Origin: Brevibacillus composti
Lineage (GTDB): Bacteria > Bacillota > Bacilli > Brevibacillales > Brevibacillaceae
Length of the DNA: 64,000 nt
NCBI RefSeq assembly: GCF_016406105.1
Contig: NZ_CP066308.1
Span: 133,501 to 197,500, forward strand
Reading direction: 5' to 3'
Every line of letters begins with the position of its first letter. Within the stretch, counting starts at the first letter, position 1. Made by a program: the position numbers and the translations under genes. The notes below the pieces were generated by a model that had not been told where the DNA came from, searched no databases, and saw only the letters and a program-made list of their open reading frames with translations. Of the stretch, positions 1 to 9,342 are shown one piece after another.

Positions 1-920
1 TTGGCATCAAGGCATTTGAACCAAATGACCCGAGTTTTCACCCGCTCGCTAAAGCGTTGATGGACATCGGCAGCGGGAGTGCCTTTGCGCTGATGATCCC
101 GGTGCTGGCCGGCTTTATTGCCATGAGCATCGCGGATCGTCCCGGTTTTGCCCCGGGAATGGTGGGCGGGATGCTGGCGGCTTCGAGCGGCTCCGGATTT
201 TTGGGCGGGCTGATCGCCGGATTTTTGGCCGGTTATCTGGTACTGGGGCTAAAAAAGGCCTTGTCCAAATTGCCCCCCTCCCTGGACAGCCTGAAACCGG
301 TTCTGCTCTATCCGCTCTTCGGGATCTTGTTGACAGGCCTCGTCATGGTATTCGTCATCTCCGAACCGCTGGCGGCTGTCAACACGGCGCTCACGGGCTG
401 GCTGAAAAATATGAACCAGGGCAATGCGATTATTCTCGGCGCGGTATTGGGCGCCATGATGGCCTTTGATATGGGCGGGCCGTTTAACAAAGCGGCATTT
501 ACCTTTGGGATCGCGATGATCGCGGAAGGCAACCTCGGACCGCATGCGGCGATCATGGCGGCCGGGATGACCCCGCCGCTCGGACTGGCGCTGGCCACGA
601 CGCTGTTCAAGAAAAAGTTCACCCAGGAGGAGAAACAGGCCGGGAAAACGGCTTATCTGCTGGGAGCATCCTTTATTACCGAAGGAGCGATTCCGTTTGC
701 CGCCGCAGACCCGACCCGCGTCATTCCTTCCACCATGCTGGGATCGGCTGTAGCCGGCGGCTTGTCGATGTTCTTCGGCTGTACGCTGCCGGCGCCGCAT
801 GGTGGGGTCTTCGTACTCCCCGTGATCGGCAACGCGGGGATGTACATCGTGGCGATCCTGACAGGAACGGTCGTCACGGCACTGATGGTCAACCTGTTAA
901 AAAAGGAAGCGGTCAACTAA
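1..920 (+). CDS. fruA: Fructose-type PTS permease, IIC part (5' end outside window)
   Basis: This is the membrane domain of a fructose-family phosphotransferase permease, which moves the sugar across the membrane while it is phosphorylated. The frame is open from base 3, so the N-terminal part (IIA/IIB domains in a full-length FruA) lies outside the window. About eight hydrophobic helices are visible, with the family-typical stretches [14 protein letters not shown] and [14 protein letters not shown] near the left edge and PHGGVFVLP near the C-terminus. The stop is 22 bases before the HPr start codon, so it probably forms an operon with the ptsH-ptsI remnants downstream. Those general PTS partners look broken here, so the permease would need HPr and enzyme I encoded elsewhere. 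The family call is sure; fructose specificity is by family resemblance. Confidence 0.9.
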   Translation, partial: GIKAFEPNDPSFHPLAKALMDIGSGSAFALMIPVLAGFIAMSIADRPGFAPGMVGGMLAASSGSGFLGGLIAGFLAGYLVLGLKKALSKLPPSLDSLKPVLLYPLFGILLTGLVMVFVISEPLAAVNTALTGWLKNMNQGNAIILGAVLGAMMAFDMGGPFNKAAFTFGIAMIAEGNLGPHAAIMAAGMTPPLGLALATTLFKKKFTQEEKQAGKTAYLLGASFITEGAIPFAAADPTRVIPSTMLGSAVAGGLSMFFGCTLPAPHGGVFVLPVIGNAGMYIVAILTGTVVTALMVNLLKKEAVN

Positions 921-942
921 ACTTCGAGGAGTGGAAAACATC

Positions 943-1112
943 ATGCTAACAAAAGCTTTCATCATCAAAAATCCAAGCGGACTGCATGCGCGTCCAGCTT
1001 CCCTGTTCGTTCAAAAGGCGACATCCTATCCTTGCAACATCCACGTCATCAAAGGGAGCAAAAAGGTAAACGGGAAGAGCATCATGGGTCTGATGACGCT
1101 GGGTGCGGCCTG
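943..1112 (+). pseudogene. ptsH: HPr phosphocarrier, C-terminally truncated by deletion
   Basis: The first 55 or so residues are a normal HPr: the phosphorylated His15 sits in GLHARPAS and the regulatory Ser46 in NGKSIMG. After MTLGA the HPr sequence stops and the DNA switches to the middle of enzyme I in another reading frame. Read straight on, HPr's frame continues as nonsense to a stop at 1407. The ATG at 943 is chosen because GAGGAG at 926-931 gives a good spacing; the GTG at 931 overlaps that site. HPr normally has about 85-88 residues, so the last third, which completes the fold, is missing. It could be a real deletion or an assembly join; the junction lies near 1108-1115. Confidence 0.8.
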
Positions 1113-2075
1113 GGCCGCTTGGCCAAGGAGGCCACTGTCACCAGAGACGGAAAGCGTGTGGAGCTGGCAGCCAATATCGGCAACCCGCAGGAAGCGGGCC
1201 AGGCCGCAGCCAGCGGGGCCGAGGCGATTGGCCTGTTCCGAACGGAATTTCTCTATATGGGACGGGACCAGTTTCCCTCAGAAGAGGAGCAGTTTGAAGC
1301 CTATAAGGCGGCCGCCGAGGCGATGGAAGAAAGACCGGTCGTCATACGAACACTGGACATCGGCGGGGACAAAGAGCTCGCCTACCTCTCGTTGCCCAAA
1401 GAGCTGAACCCGTTTCTCGGCTATCGTGCGATTCGTCTCTGCCTGGACCGGCCCGAGCTGTTCAAGACACAGCTGCGGGCATTGCTGCGGGCCAGCACGT
1501 ATGGAAACATCAAGATCATGTATCCGATGATTGCCACGCTTGGCGAGTTGCGCAGAGCAAACCAGTTGCTTGAGGAAGCAAAAGCGGAACTGCGCAGCAA
1601 ACATCTGCCTTATAATGAAGAATTGCAAGTCGGCATCATGATCGAGGTGCCGGCGGCGGCAATGATTGCGGATCAGCTGGCCCGGGAAGTTGACTTTTTC
1701 AGCATCGGGACGAACGATCTGATTCAGTATATGATGGCTGCCGACCGGATGAATGAGCAGGTCTCCTATCTGTACGATCCCTTTCACCCGGCCGTGCTGC
1801 GGATGATCAGACAGGTGATCGAAGCTGCCCATCAGGCGGGCAAATGGGTGGGGATGTGCGGCGAAATGGCGGGCGAGGAGCTGGCCGTTCCGATCCTGCT
1901 CGGCCTCGGCCTGGATGAGTTCAGCATGAGCGCCGCCTCCATCCTCCGCACGCGCCATCTAATGAAGAGGCTGGATACCACGGAGATGAAGGCAGTAGCC
2001 CAGCATGCGCTGACGCTCGAAAGCGGTCAGGAAATCAGGGCCTATATAAAGGAACAAGTCCTTCAGAAGCTGTAA
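1113..2075 (+). pseudogene. ptsI: PTS enzyme I, N-terminal domain deleted
   Basis: From about 1119 the frame encodes the PEP-binding C-terminal barrel of enzyme [53 protein letters not shown] and the active cysteine in [10 protein letters not shown] are all present. The first 260 or so residues, including the HPr-binding domain and the phosphorylated histidine (His189 in E. coli), are absent. Enzyme I is normally about 570 residues and only about 320 remain. There is no start codon with a ribosome site at the junction; the frame is open upstream only as out-of-frame HPr sequence. The remnant therefore should not be able to transfer phosphate to HPr. It is preceded directly by the truncated ptsH. 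Confidence 0.82.
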
Positions 2076-2112
2076 GCGGGCAGCGAGAAAAAGGGATTTT
2101 GCCATAGACCGA

Positions 2113-2157
2113 AAGGGGATTGCGCTGTGGACCGGAAGTCCCTGCCGCAATCCTTTT
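2113..2157 (+). terminator. Possible terminator after ptsI remnant
   Basis: GGATTGCG (2117-2124) pairs with CGCAATCC (2146-2153), and the stem extends with two G-U pairs into AA/TT, followed by a short T run. The loop is long (21 bases), so the call is moderate. It would separate the PTS remnant from yabS. Confidence 0.4.
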
Positions 2158-2226
2158 GGTATGTTTCTTCCCCAGCCTGTCGATACTGGTTAGCAAATAC
2201 AGGAAGGCAGAATGGGGAGATGAATC

Positions 2227-2982
2227 GTGAAAGAAGCAACCTTGCGACAAATACTGGTAGTGACGGACGGCTGCTCCAACTCTGGATTGAGTCCTGTCGC
2301 GGCCGCCACATTGGCCCGTGAACAGGGGATTACGGTAAATGTCATCGGCGTGATCGAGAAGGGTGACATGGGAGAGCAGGGTACGAAGGAAATTCGCGAG
2401 ATGGCGGAAGCGGGGGGCGGCTTGTTTGACATCGTCTATCCCCAGCAGCTGGCGCAAACCGTGCAAATGCTGACGCGGCAAGCGATGACGCGAACTATCC
2501 ATCAAGTGGTGAGCAAGGAATTGAAAGAGATTTTGGGCGATTCTGCCATGGAGGGCTTGGCGCCGGAAAAGCGGGTCCAGGTGGCGGGCATGGTAGATGA
2601 GCTGGGCGAAAACAGCCGGCTGGACGTCGTCATGCTCGTCGACTCCTCCGGCAGTATGAAACCAAAGCTCTCAGCCGTCCAGCAAGCCATTCATGATTTC
2701 AGCATCAGCCTTCGCTCGCGGCGGGGAAAAAGCCGAATGGCTGTTTGTTCATTTCCTGGGAAACAAACACATCTGGATGTCCGCATCCCGTGGACAGAAG
2801 AAGTGGAGCAGGCTCATCAGCTCAGCTCTGATCTCCAGATGAGCGGGATTACCCCTACAGGCCCGGCCATCGTAGAGGCGATTGCCCTGTTTGACCATGT
2901 CCGGCTCCCTGCGAACCTGCAAGATCGCTACGGGTATGACGAGAAAGAAGACAGGGGCGATCTGAGAGACCATGTCTTCTAA
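2227..2982 (+). CDS. yabS: von Willebrand factor A domain protein, YabS family
   Basis: A 251-residue cytosolic protein related to B. subtilis YabS. The N-terminal half is a partial VWA-like fold (ILVVTDGCSNSG, VNVIGVIEKGDMG); the second half has a clear metal-ion-dependent adhesion motif DSSGSMKPKL at about residue 139 with the downstream threonine (SGITPTGPAI) and Asp positions expected for VWA domains. The start is GTG at 2227 with GGGGAGA a few bases upstream. Its end overlaps the start of the kinase gene yabT by 11 bases, the same arrangement as in B. subtilis, so the two are probably co-translated. The molecular role of YabS is not established; the gene pair belongs to the sporulation-linked block normally downstream of spoIIE, which is not visible here. 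Confidence 0.85.
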   Translation: MKEATLRQILVVTDGCSNSGLSPVAAATLAREQGITVNVIGVIEKGDMGEQGTKEIREMAEAGGGLFDIVYPQQLAQTVQMLTRQAMTRTIHQVVSKELKEILGDSAMEGLAPEKRVQVAGMVDELGENSRLDVVMLVDSSGSMKPKLSAVQQAIHDFSISLRSRRGKSRMAVCSFPGKQTHLDVRIPWTEEVEQAHQLSSDLQMSGITPTGPAIVEAIALFDHVRLPANLQDRYGYDEKEDRGDLRDHVF

Positions 2983-3904
2983 TCGGGCGATTCCCAGCCT
3001 GCCCCGCCAATTTCAGGGCAGATGGAACAAACAGACGTATCACGTCCTGCGGGAGCTGGGACGAGGTGCAAACGGGGCCGTCTACCTGGCCTCTCAGAAC
3101 GGGGTCAAACGCGCTGTCAAGATCGGTGCGGAAGGCATGGATATTCTCATGGAGGTAAACGTGCTGAAGCAGCTGCAACAGGAGCGTGACCCGCGGGCAG
3201 CCGTGGCTCCGCTCCTCTGCGACGTGGATGACCTGATAATCAATGGCCGCAGCTGTACCTTTTACGCGATGGAGTATGTAGACGGCGAGCAGCTGGACCA
3301 GTATGTGCGGCAGGCAGGCTCCGATTGGGTGCCTGTTCTGGTCATCCAGCTGTTGTCCCGGCTCTCGGTCTTGCATCGGCACGGCTGGGTATTTGGCGAT
3401 CTCAAACCGGAGAATGTGATGGTGACGCGCTCCGATAATCAAGCCAGACTGATTGATTTTGGAGGTGTCACCAAAATCGGCAATGCCGTCCGGCAATTTA
3501 CCGAGGAGTATGATCGGGCAGCCTGGCACGCGGGCGACCGGCGGGCAGGAGTGGACTACGACCTGTTCTCCCTGGCGGTGATGACCGTCCGCCTCGCTGT
3601 CAGCCCGGAAGTTTGGAAGAGTTGTCAATTGGACAGACGTCATACCGGCCTGCTCTGTGATATAATACGGAACAACGACAGCCTTTATCCGTATCGGATT
3701 CCGCTGGTCAAGGCTTTTCACGGCAAATATGCTTCGGCGGACGAGATGAAGGAAGAGATGATGGCCATCGTACAAAAGCGTGCGATTGGCTCACGGTCAA
3801 AAAAGGCGGCAGGCTCCGGAGCCTCAGGCATATGGATTGGCGGGTTGTTTGTCGCATCCATGCTGCTTTTGGCCGGAACCTTGTATTATGCATGGATGAT
3901 GTGA
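2972..3904 (+). CDS. yabT: Hanks-type serine/threonine protein kinase, YabT family
   Basis: A 310-residue membrane-anchored protein kinase. Visible kinase features: the glycine loop LGRGANGAVYLA, the ATP lysine in RAVKIGA, the catalytic loop FGDLKPENVMV with the catalytic Asp at about residue 143, and the metal-binding DFG in LIDFGGVTKIG. The last 20 residues (IWIGGLFVASMLLLAGTLYY) form one transmembrane helix and there are no extracellular PASTA repeats, matching YabT rather than PrkC. In B. subtilis YabT is a DNA-activated kinase expressed during sporulation that phosphorylates RecA. The start at 2972 overlaps yabS. The activation loop lacks the usual APE motif clearly, as in YabT proteins. 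Confidence 0.88.
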   Translation: MSSNRAIPSLPRQFQGRWNKQTYHVLRELGRGANGAVYLASQNGVKRAVKIGAEGMDILMEVNVLKQLQQERDPRAAVAPLLCDVDDLIINGRSCTFYAMEYVDGEQLDQYVRQAGSDWVPVLVIQLLSRLSVLHRHGWVFGDLKPENVMVTRSDNQARLIDFGGVTKIGNAVRQFTEEYDRAAWHAGDRRAGVDYDLFSLAVMTVRLAVSPEVWKSCQLDRRHTGLLCDIIRNNDSLYPYRIPLVKAFHGKYASADEMKEEMMAIVQKRAIGSRSKKAAGSGASGIWIGGLFVASMLLLAGTLYYAWMM

Positions 3905-3919
3905 AGGGTGTGACAGTCT

Positions 3920-4669
3920 GTGTCCGCAGATCTGGTTATGGATACGTGCCTGCTCGCAGGTGAAATTATGTTGAAAAACGGCGGGGAGACGTATCGAACC
4001 GAAGAGACGATGTCGTTGATCGCCAGGGCAGCCGGTATGGACTCGGTGAACAGCTCGGCGACCCCGACCAGCATTATTTTGTCTTTTCGTTCGAATGGAC
4101 AGGATCATACACGGATGGTCCGTACGCCGAGCCGGACGATTAACCTGAACAAGGTCACACTGGCCAATGACGTTTCGCGCCGGTTTGTTTCCGGCAGCAT
4201 TACGCTTGTCGAAGCCTATCGCTTGTTTCAACAGATCGATCAGGGAAAACCGGTCTATCCCAAATGGCTGCAGCATATAGCGGCTGGCATTGCCAGTGGC
4301 TCTTTTTCCATGCTCGCCGGGGGGTCCTGGCTGGATCTGATCCCTTCGGTGTTGGCGGGTCTCACCGTCAACCTCAGTCTGCAATTTTTCGAATTGTTCC
4401 TACGGATGAAGTTTTTTACGGAATTCATGTCCGCCTTGCTCGGGGGATTGTTTGCGCTGCTGTGCGTGACGCTCTTCCCGCAGCTGCACTTCAGCATTCT
4501 GATCATCGGTGCGATGCTCCCGCTGTTTCCGGGGATTGCGATCACCAATTCGCTCCGCGACCTGATTGCCGGAGATTTGGTCGCCGGCGTCTCCCGCGGA
4601 GCCGAAGCTCTTTTGACAGCTCTCTCGGTTGCCGTCGCGACAGCGATTACCCTGTGGTTCATGAGGTGA
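3920..4669 (+). CDS. ThrE-type threonine/serine exporter, N-terminal half (YjjP-like)
   Basis: A 249-residue membrane protein of the ThrE (DUF1212) family. Family hallmarks near the N-terminus are GEIMLKNGGETYRTEETM and the SATPTSIILSF stretch, followed by about five hydrophobic helices with LPLFPGIAITNSLRDLIAGD, the conserved pore signature. In split systems of this family this larger half pairs with a small four-helix partner, which is exactly the next gene. The likely role is export of threonine or serine or a related small metabolite; substrate cannot be read from sequence. The start is GTG at 3920. The pair is inserted between yabT and tilS, which are adjacent in B. subtilis. Confidence 0.85.
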   Translation: MSADLVMDTCLLAGEIMLKNGGETYRTEETMSLIARAAGMDSVNSSATPTSIILSFRSNGQDHTRMVRTPSRTINLNKVTLANDVSRRFVSGSITLVEAYRLFQQIDQGKPVYPKWLQHIAAGIASGSFSMLAGGSWLDLIPSVLAGLTVNLSLQFFELFLRMKFFTEFMSALLGGLFALLCVTLFPQLHFSILIIGAMLPLFPGIAITNSLRDLIAGDLVAGVSRGAEALLTALSVAVATAITLWFMR

Positions 4670-4676
4670 AAAGCAG

Positions 4677-5126
4677 ATGCTCTTGTTAAAAGGATTAGGA
4701 CTTAGTCTTTTGTCCTCGATGGCCTGGGGATTGCTGTTTAACGTGCCGGTCCGAACGCTTTTGGCTTGCGGCTTCGCGGGGGTGACCGGATGGCTGATTT
4801 ACTTTATTCTGCCTCACTTCGGGGCGGAGGTGATCTTGTCCACGTTTGCAGCGGCCACGTCCGTCTCTGTCCTGAGCCAGATCTTGTCCATCTGGCTGCG
4901 CGTGCCCTCCACCAATTTCAGTGTCGCCGGCATTATCCCGCTGGTTCCGGGGTCTCTGGCCTACAAAGCGATGCTCGCCTTCGTCAATGGAGAATATATG
5001 AATGGAATTACGCTCGCGATGCAGACCGCGATGGTCGCCGGAGCGATCGCTTCGGGGCTGATTCTGGGCATTTCGGTATTGACCATCTGGAGGGGAGCTC
5101 GCCATGCTCGAAAGCGTGCGCACTAA
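4677..5126 (+). CDS. ThrE-type exporter, C-terminal half (YjjB-like)
   Basis: A 149-residue membrane protein of the ThrE2 / DUF3815 family with four hydrophobic helices and the family signature IIPLVPGSLAYKAM. It begins 7 bases after the larger half and is presumably made with it to form one transporter. Its last 23 bases overlap the start of tilS, so translation of tilS is probably coupled to it. The overlap ties an accessory transporter pair physically into an essential-gene operon, which makes it hard to lose without affecting tilS. Confidence 0.85.
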   Translation: MLLLKGLGLSLLSSMAWGLLFNVPVRTLLACGFAGVTGWLIYFILPHFGAEVILSTFAAATSVSVLSQILSIWLRVPSTNFSVAGIIPLVPGSLAYKAMLAFVNGEYMNGITLAMQTAMVAGAIASGLILGISVLTIWRGARHARKRAH

Positions 5127-6531
5127 TATCGAACAGCATCGACTGTTGGAGCCTGGCGCTTCCATCGTCGTCGGGCTTTCCGGGGGAAACGACTCCACGG
5201 CTCTTTTGCATATCTTGTGGGCTCTCAATTCACACTATCAATACGGATGGACCCTGCATGCCGTACATCTCAACCACGGCTTTCGCGGGGAGGAAGCGCG
5301 GGAGGACGCTCGCTATGCAAAAGAGCTGTGTGCCTCGCTCGGCGTCGCCTTTCATCTATACGAGCGCGACATTCCTGAGGTGATGAAACAGACCGGGATG
5401 GGACCGCAGGAGGCCAGCCGGGCCGTCCGGTATGCGATCTTCGAGCAGGTGGCGCGCGAGGTCGGAGCTTCGCGGATCGCGGTAGCGCACCACGCCGATG
5501 ACCAGATCGAGACGATTTTGTTTCGGCTGATCCGGGGGACGCGCTTGTCCGGACTGGCAGGCATGCCTGACCGCCGCTGGCTGGTGGAAGGCGAGATCGA
5601 GCTGGTGCGGCCGCTGCTGCCGGTCAGCCGGGCCGAGCTGGAACGCTATTGCCGGGAGCATGGACTGGCGCCCCGCGAGGACAGCAGCAACCTTTCGCGA
5701 AAATACGCCCGCAACCTGATCAGGCTCGAAGTGATGCCGCTGCTTCGCCAGATCAACGAACGATACGGCGAGCATATCCTTTCCCTGTCCGCGTCCGTTC
5801 GGGAGGATGAAGCGTACCTGCAAAAACTGAGCAGGGAACAGCTGGAAGAGTCTGTGATCAGGCAAAAAAAAGGCGATATAACCATCGACAGGAACAAGTT
5901 TCAAAGTTGTGACGTTGCTTTACAAAGGAGAATGATTACTCTAATATTAAATTATCTCTCAAGGCAAATCGAATGGTCTTCGCTTCATGTGGAGGCCGTT
6001 TTGCACATGATAGAGGGAAGTCGTCCGTCCGCCGAAATGAATCTTCCCGGCGGTGTATCCGCCGCCCGAGAATACGGGCAGGTCCGCTTTCGGCTGGATG
6101 GCCAGACGCGACATCGTCAGTGTTTCTGCTACAGGCTCGCGGTTCCGGGAATCACGCTTGTTCCGGAAAGCGGAGCATCAGTACATACGTATTATCGAGA
6201 CGGCCCCATCGATTGGGAGAAGCTTCCCGATGACACAGCGGTATTTGATGCCGATCGACTTCCCGGGCCTTTATGTATTCGCAGTCGCAAGCCGGGTGAC
6301 CGCATGCCCTTATGGGGAACAGCAGGGAGCAAAAAGCTGAAGGACCTGCTGATAGACGCCAAGGTTCCGCAGAGGTGGAGGGACAGATTGCCGATCCTGA
6401 CCGCAGGAGAGCAGGTCATCTGGGTTCCGGGCATCCGCCGATCTGCCGTGGCGCCAGTGGATCAGGGCACGAAGCGGGTTTTGTATGTGGAAGTGGAGTT
6501 TGGAGAAGAGTGGCGGGAGGTTTTAAAGTGA
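5104..6531 (+). CDS. tilS: tRNA(Ile)-lysidine synthetase
   Basis: TilS attaches lysine to cytidine 34 of the CAU-anticodon isoleucine tRNA, changing both its codon (to AUA) and its charging; it is essential in bacteria. The N-terminal PP-loop ATPase motif is SGGNDS at residues 26-31, followed by [15 protein letters not shown] and [19 protein letters not shown], all standard for the family. The 475-residue length fits the long Bacillus-type enzyme with a C-terminal tRNA-binding domain ([27 protein letters not shown]). The start overlaps the preceding exporter gene and the stop overlaps the hpt start as GTGA, so exporter, tilS and hpt look like one coupled unit. Confidence 0.95.
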   Translation: MLESVRTNIEQHRLLEPGASIVVGLSGGNDSTALLHILWALNSHYQYGWTLHAVHLNHGFRGEEAREDARYAKELCASLGVAFHLYERDIPEVMKQTGMGPQEASRAVRYAIFEQVAREVGASRIAVAHHADDQIETILFRLIRGTRLSGLAGMPDRRWLVEGEIELVRPLLPVSRAELERYCREHGLAPREDSSNLSRKYARNLIRLEVMPLLRQINERYGEHILSLSASVREDEAYLQKLSREQLEESVIRQKKGDITIDRNKFQSCDVALQRRMITLILNYLSRQIEWSSLHVEAVLHMIEGSRPSAEMNLPGGVSAAREYGQVRFRLDGQTRHRQCFCYRLAVPGITLVPESGASVHTYYRDGPIDWEKLPDDTAVFDADRLPGPLCIRSRKPGDRMPLWGTAGSKKLKDLLIDAKVPQRWRDRLPILTAGEQVIWVPGIRRSAVAPVDQGTKRVLYVEVEFGEEWREVLK

Positions 6532-7067
6532 ATCAAGACATCAAGGAGATTTTGCTCACCGAAGAACAGATTGCAGGAAAGGTCAAGGAGCTGGGAGCGC
6601 TCCTGAGCGATGAATATCGGGATAAAAATCCGCTCGTGATCTGCGTGCTGAAGGGAGCGGTTATCTTTATGGCCGATCTGCTTCGTCACATGGACATTCC
6701 CTGCGAGATGGACTTCATGGCTGTATCCAGCTACGGGAGCGGGATGGAGTCTTCAGGAATGGTCAAAATCCTGAAGGATCTCGACGCCTCCGTGGAAGGC
6801 CGGCATGTTCTCGTCGTGGAGGATATCATGGACAGCGGACTGACGCTGAGCCGGCTGATGGAGCTGTTGCGCCATCGCAGGGCTGCGACAGTAAAAGTCG
6901 TGACGCTTCTGAACAAGCCCGAGCGCCGAAAGGTAAACATTTCGCCGGACTACAGCGGGTTTACCATTCCGGACGAATTTGTGGTGGGCTACGGTCTTGA
7001 CTACGCCGAGAAATATCGCAATTTGCCGTTTATCGGCGTGCTGAAGCCGGAAGTATACTCCAGCTAG
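6528..7067 (+). CDS. hpt: Hypoxanthine phosphoribosyltransferase
   Basis: A 179-residue purine salvage enzyme that converts hypoxanthine or guanine with PRPP to IMP or GMP. The PRPP-binding loop is [14 protein letters not shown] and the C-terminal [17 protein letters not shown] is the family signature. The start is GTG at 6528, overlapping the tilS stop by four bases, with GGGAGG upstream; a longer open frame reading back into tilS is not coding. In Bacillus and Listeria the TilS-HprT pair also acts in ftsH regulation. It is the last gene before the ftsH promoter. Confidence 0.95.
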   Translation: MNQDIKEILLTEEQIAGKVKELGALLSDEYRDKNPLVICVLKGAVIFMADLLRHMDIPCEMDFMAVSSYGSGMESSGMVKILKDLDASVEGRHVLVVEDIMDSGLTLSRLMELLRHRRAATVKVVTLLNKPERRKVNISPDYSGFTIPDEFVVGYGLDYAEKYRNLPFIGVLKPEVYSS

Positions 7068-7072
7068 GTTTG

Positions 7073-7102
7073 TTGTGAAGTGGCAGTTTCTTATGGTAAA
7101 AT
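7073..7102 (+). promoter_or_regulatory. Sigma-A type promoter for ftsH
   Basis: TTGTGA at 7073-7078 and TAAAAT at 7097-7102 are separated by 18 bases, 35 bases before the ftsH start codon. This fits a vegetative promoter. Confidence 0.5.
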
Positions 7103-7136
7103 GTGAAAAGTGTCTGTTCGTGAGAGGAGGTAAGGA

Positions 7137-9170
7137 ATGAATCGCTTTTTTCGAAATACTGGGTTCTACCTACTAATCTTTCTTGTCACGGTCGGGATCG
7201 TGAATTTTATCCTCTCCGGTACTGATAAGGTTGGGAAACTTACATATCAGGAATTCCGGGTACACCTGCTGACCGACAATGTATCTGAGCTGACGCTGCG
7301 CCCTGAGGGCGGCACCTATCGGGTGGACGGCGTTTTGGCAACGGCAGGTCCGGGACAGGAAACCAAGTTTGTAACAAATGTACCGCTGTACGAATCGGAT
7401 ATTATCAAGCTGGTCAACGAGAAGATCGACGCGCAAAAAATGAAGCGAGTGGAGGTTGCCCCGCAAGAGGGGAACAGCATCTGGCTTACATTCCTGACCT
7501 CGATCATTCCGTTCATCATCATCTTTATCCTGTTTTTCTTTTTGTTAAATCAAGCCCAGGGCGGCGGCAGCCGAGTCATGAACTTCGGGAAGAGCCGTGC
7601 GAAGCTGTATAACGAAGAGAAAAAACGCGTTACCTTCGACGATGTAGCAGGAGCGGACGAAGAGAAGGCGGAGCTGGAGGAAGTCGTCGAATTCCTGAAA
7701 GACCCGCGCAAATTCTCCGCAGTGGGCGCTCGGATTCCGAAGGGTGTCCTGCTGGTGGGTCCTCCTGGTACCGGTAAAACCTTGCTGGCGCGTGCGGTTG
7801 CCGGTGAAGCGGGGGTACCGTTCTTCAGCATTTCCGGTTCTGATTTCGTGGAGATGTTCGTCGGGGTGGGTGCGTCCCGCGTGCGTGACTTGTTTGAAAA
7901 CGCCAAGAAAAACGCTCCTTGCATTATCTTTATCGACGAGATTGACGCAGTAGGTCGCCAGCGCGGAGCTGGTCTCGGCGGCGGCCATGACGAACGCGAG
8001 CAAACACTGAACCAATTGCTTGTCGAAATGGATGGCTTCGGCGGCAATGAAGGAATTATTATCGTCGCGGCGACGAACCGCCCAGACATTTTGGACCCGG
8101 CGCTCTTGCGTCCAGGACGTTTTGACCGTCAAATCACAGTAGACCGCCCTGACATCAAGGGACGTGAAGCTGTACTGAAGGTCCATGCCCGCAACAAGCC
8201 GCTGGGCGAAGACGTGAAGCTGGATGTCATCGCACGCGGTACCTCGGGCTTCACCGGAGCGGATCTGGAGAACCTGCTGAACGAAGCGGCGCTCCTCACT
8301 GCCCGTAAAAACAAGAAACAGATCAACATGACAGAGGTGGACGAAGCGATCGACCGCGTCATCGCCGGTCCCGCCAAGAAGTCTCGCGTGGTGAGCGAGG
8401 ATGAAAGACGTCTGGTCGCCTACCATGAGGCTGGTCATGTGATCATCGGATACCACCTCAGAAATGCAGAAATGGTACATAAGGTAACCATCATCCCGCG
8501 CGGTCAAGCGGGCGGATACACCGTGATGCTGCCGAAGGAAGACCGTTTCTTTGCAACCAAAACCGATTTGCTCGACAAGATTACCGGCCTGCTTGGCGGA
8601 CGCGTAGCGGAAGAGCTGGTGCTGGGAGATATCAGTACCGGTGCGCATAACGACTTCCAGCGCGCGACAGCCATCGCCCGCAGCATGATCACGGAGTACG
8701 GCATGAGCCGTCTGGGGCCGATGCAGTTTGGCCGCAATCAAGGCCAGGTGTTCCTCGGCCGCGATATCGGACACGAGCGCAACTACTCCGAACAGATTGC
8801 CTATGAGATCGACCAGGAAATGCAGAGCATCATCACGGAGTGCTACGACAGGTGTAAGGAATTGCTGATCAAGCACCGTGATCAACTGGAGCTGATCGCG
8901 CAGACCCTGCTTGAGGTAGAGACGCTTGATGCGGATCAGATCAAGCAGCTGATCGAAAATGGCAAGCTGGATCCTCAGCCGGCGACCAAGGATGTCGTGG
9001 TAAATATCCAGTCAAAAAAGGAAGAAGCGACGATGAGTGAAGCGGCTGCTCCTGCAGGTGAGGAAGCAGAAAGCACGCAAGCGAGCAAGGTTGACGCTAA
9101 TGAAACGACCGAGCCTGCGAACACGGAATCGACTGACGCTGATCCGAATAACGACGAGAAGAAACAATAA
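7137..9170 (+). CDS. ftsH: ATP-dependent membrane zinc metalloprotease FtsH
   Basis: FtsH is a hexameric membrane AAA+ protease that extracts and degrades membrane and regulatory proteins. Domains in order: transmembrane helix 1 (about 10-28), an external domain, helix 2 (about 118-138), AAA+ module with Walker A GPPGTGKT at 208-215, Walker B IIFIDEID, the second region of homology ending RPGRFDRQ, and the protease domain with zinc site HEAGH at 430-434. The 677-residue length is a little longer than B. subtilis FtsH because of an acidic, Ser/Thr/Glu-rich tail. It has its own promoter and is closed by a strong terminator, so it is a single-gene transcript. The GAGGAGG ribosome site sits just before the ATG. 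Confidence 0.97.
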   Translation: MNRFFRNTGFYLLIFLVTVGIVNFILSGTDKVGKLTYQEFRVHLLTDNVSELTLRPEGGTYRVDGVLATAGPGQETKFVTNVPLYESDIIKLVNEKIDAQKMKRVEVAPQEGNSIWLTFLTSIIPFIIIFILFFFLLNQAQGGGSRVMNFGKSRAKLYNEEKKRVTFDDVAGADEEKAELEEVVEFLKDPRKFSAVGARIPKGVLLVGPPGTGKTLLARAVAGEAGVPFFSISGSDFVEMFVGVGASRVRDLFENAKKNAPCIIFIDEIDAVGRQRGAGLGGGHDEREQTLNQLLVEMDGFGGNEGIIIVAATNRPDILDPALLRPGRFDRQITVDRPDIKGREAVLKVHARNKPLGEDVKLDVIARGTSGFTGADLENLLNEAALLTARKNKKQINMTEVDEAIDRVIAGPAKKSRVVSEDERRLVAYHEAGHVIIGYHLRNAEMVHKVTIIPRGQAGGYTVMLPKEDRFFATKTDLLDKITGLLGGRVAEELVLGDISTGAHNDFQRATAIARSMITEYGMSRLGPMQFGRNQGQVFLGRDIGHERNYSEQIAYEIDQEMQSIITECYDRCKELLIKHRDQLELIAQTLLEVETLDADQIKQLIENGKLDPQPATKDVVVNIQSKKEEATMSEAAAPAGEEAESTQASKVDANETTEPANTESTDADPNNDEKKQ

Positions 9171-9197
9171 AAGAGCGCCTTCGGGTGCTCTTTTTTG
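9171..9197 (+). terminator. Rho-independent terminator of ftsH
   Basis: AAGAGCGCC and GGTGCTCTT close over a TTCG tetraloop and are followed by a T run. It starts directly after the ftsH stop codon. Confidence 0.9.
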
Positions 9198-9342
9198 CAA
9201 GTGTATCTGATTTGCCATTACGATATTGAATAACCCAGGCGAATGGGGTACATTGAAGGGGGAAGCCCCGCTAACAAATTGGCAATAAGGTGCAGGAGGA
9301 TAAAAGCCTGCGCTTTTCTTTTAAGCGAAGGAGGAGATAGCC

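Noticed and set aside
7545..8885. A 446-residue minus-strand frame opposite ftsH
   Set aside because: Mirror frame caused by codon bias of ftsH; no protein motif or start signal.
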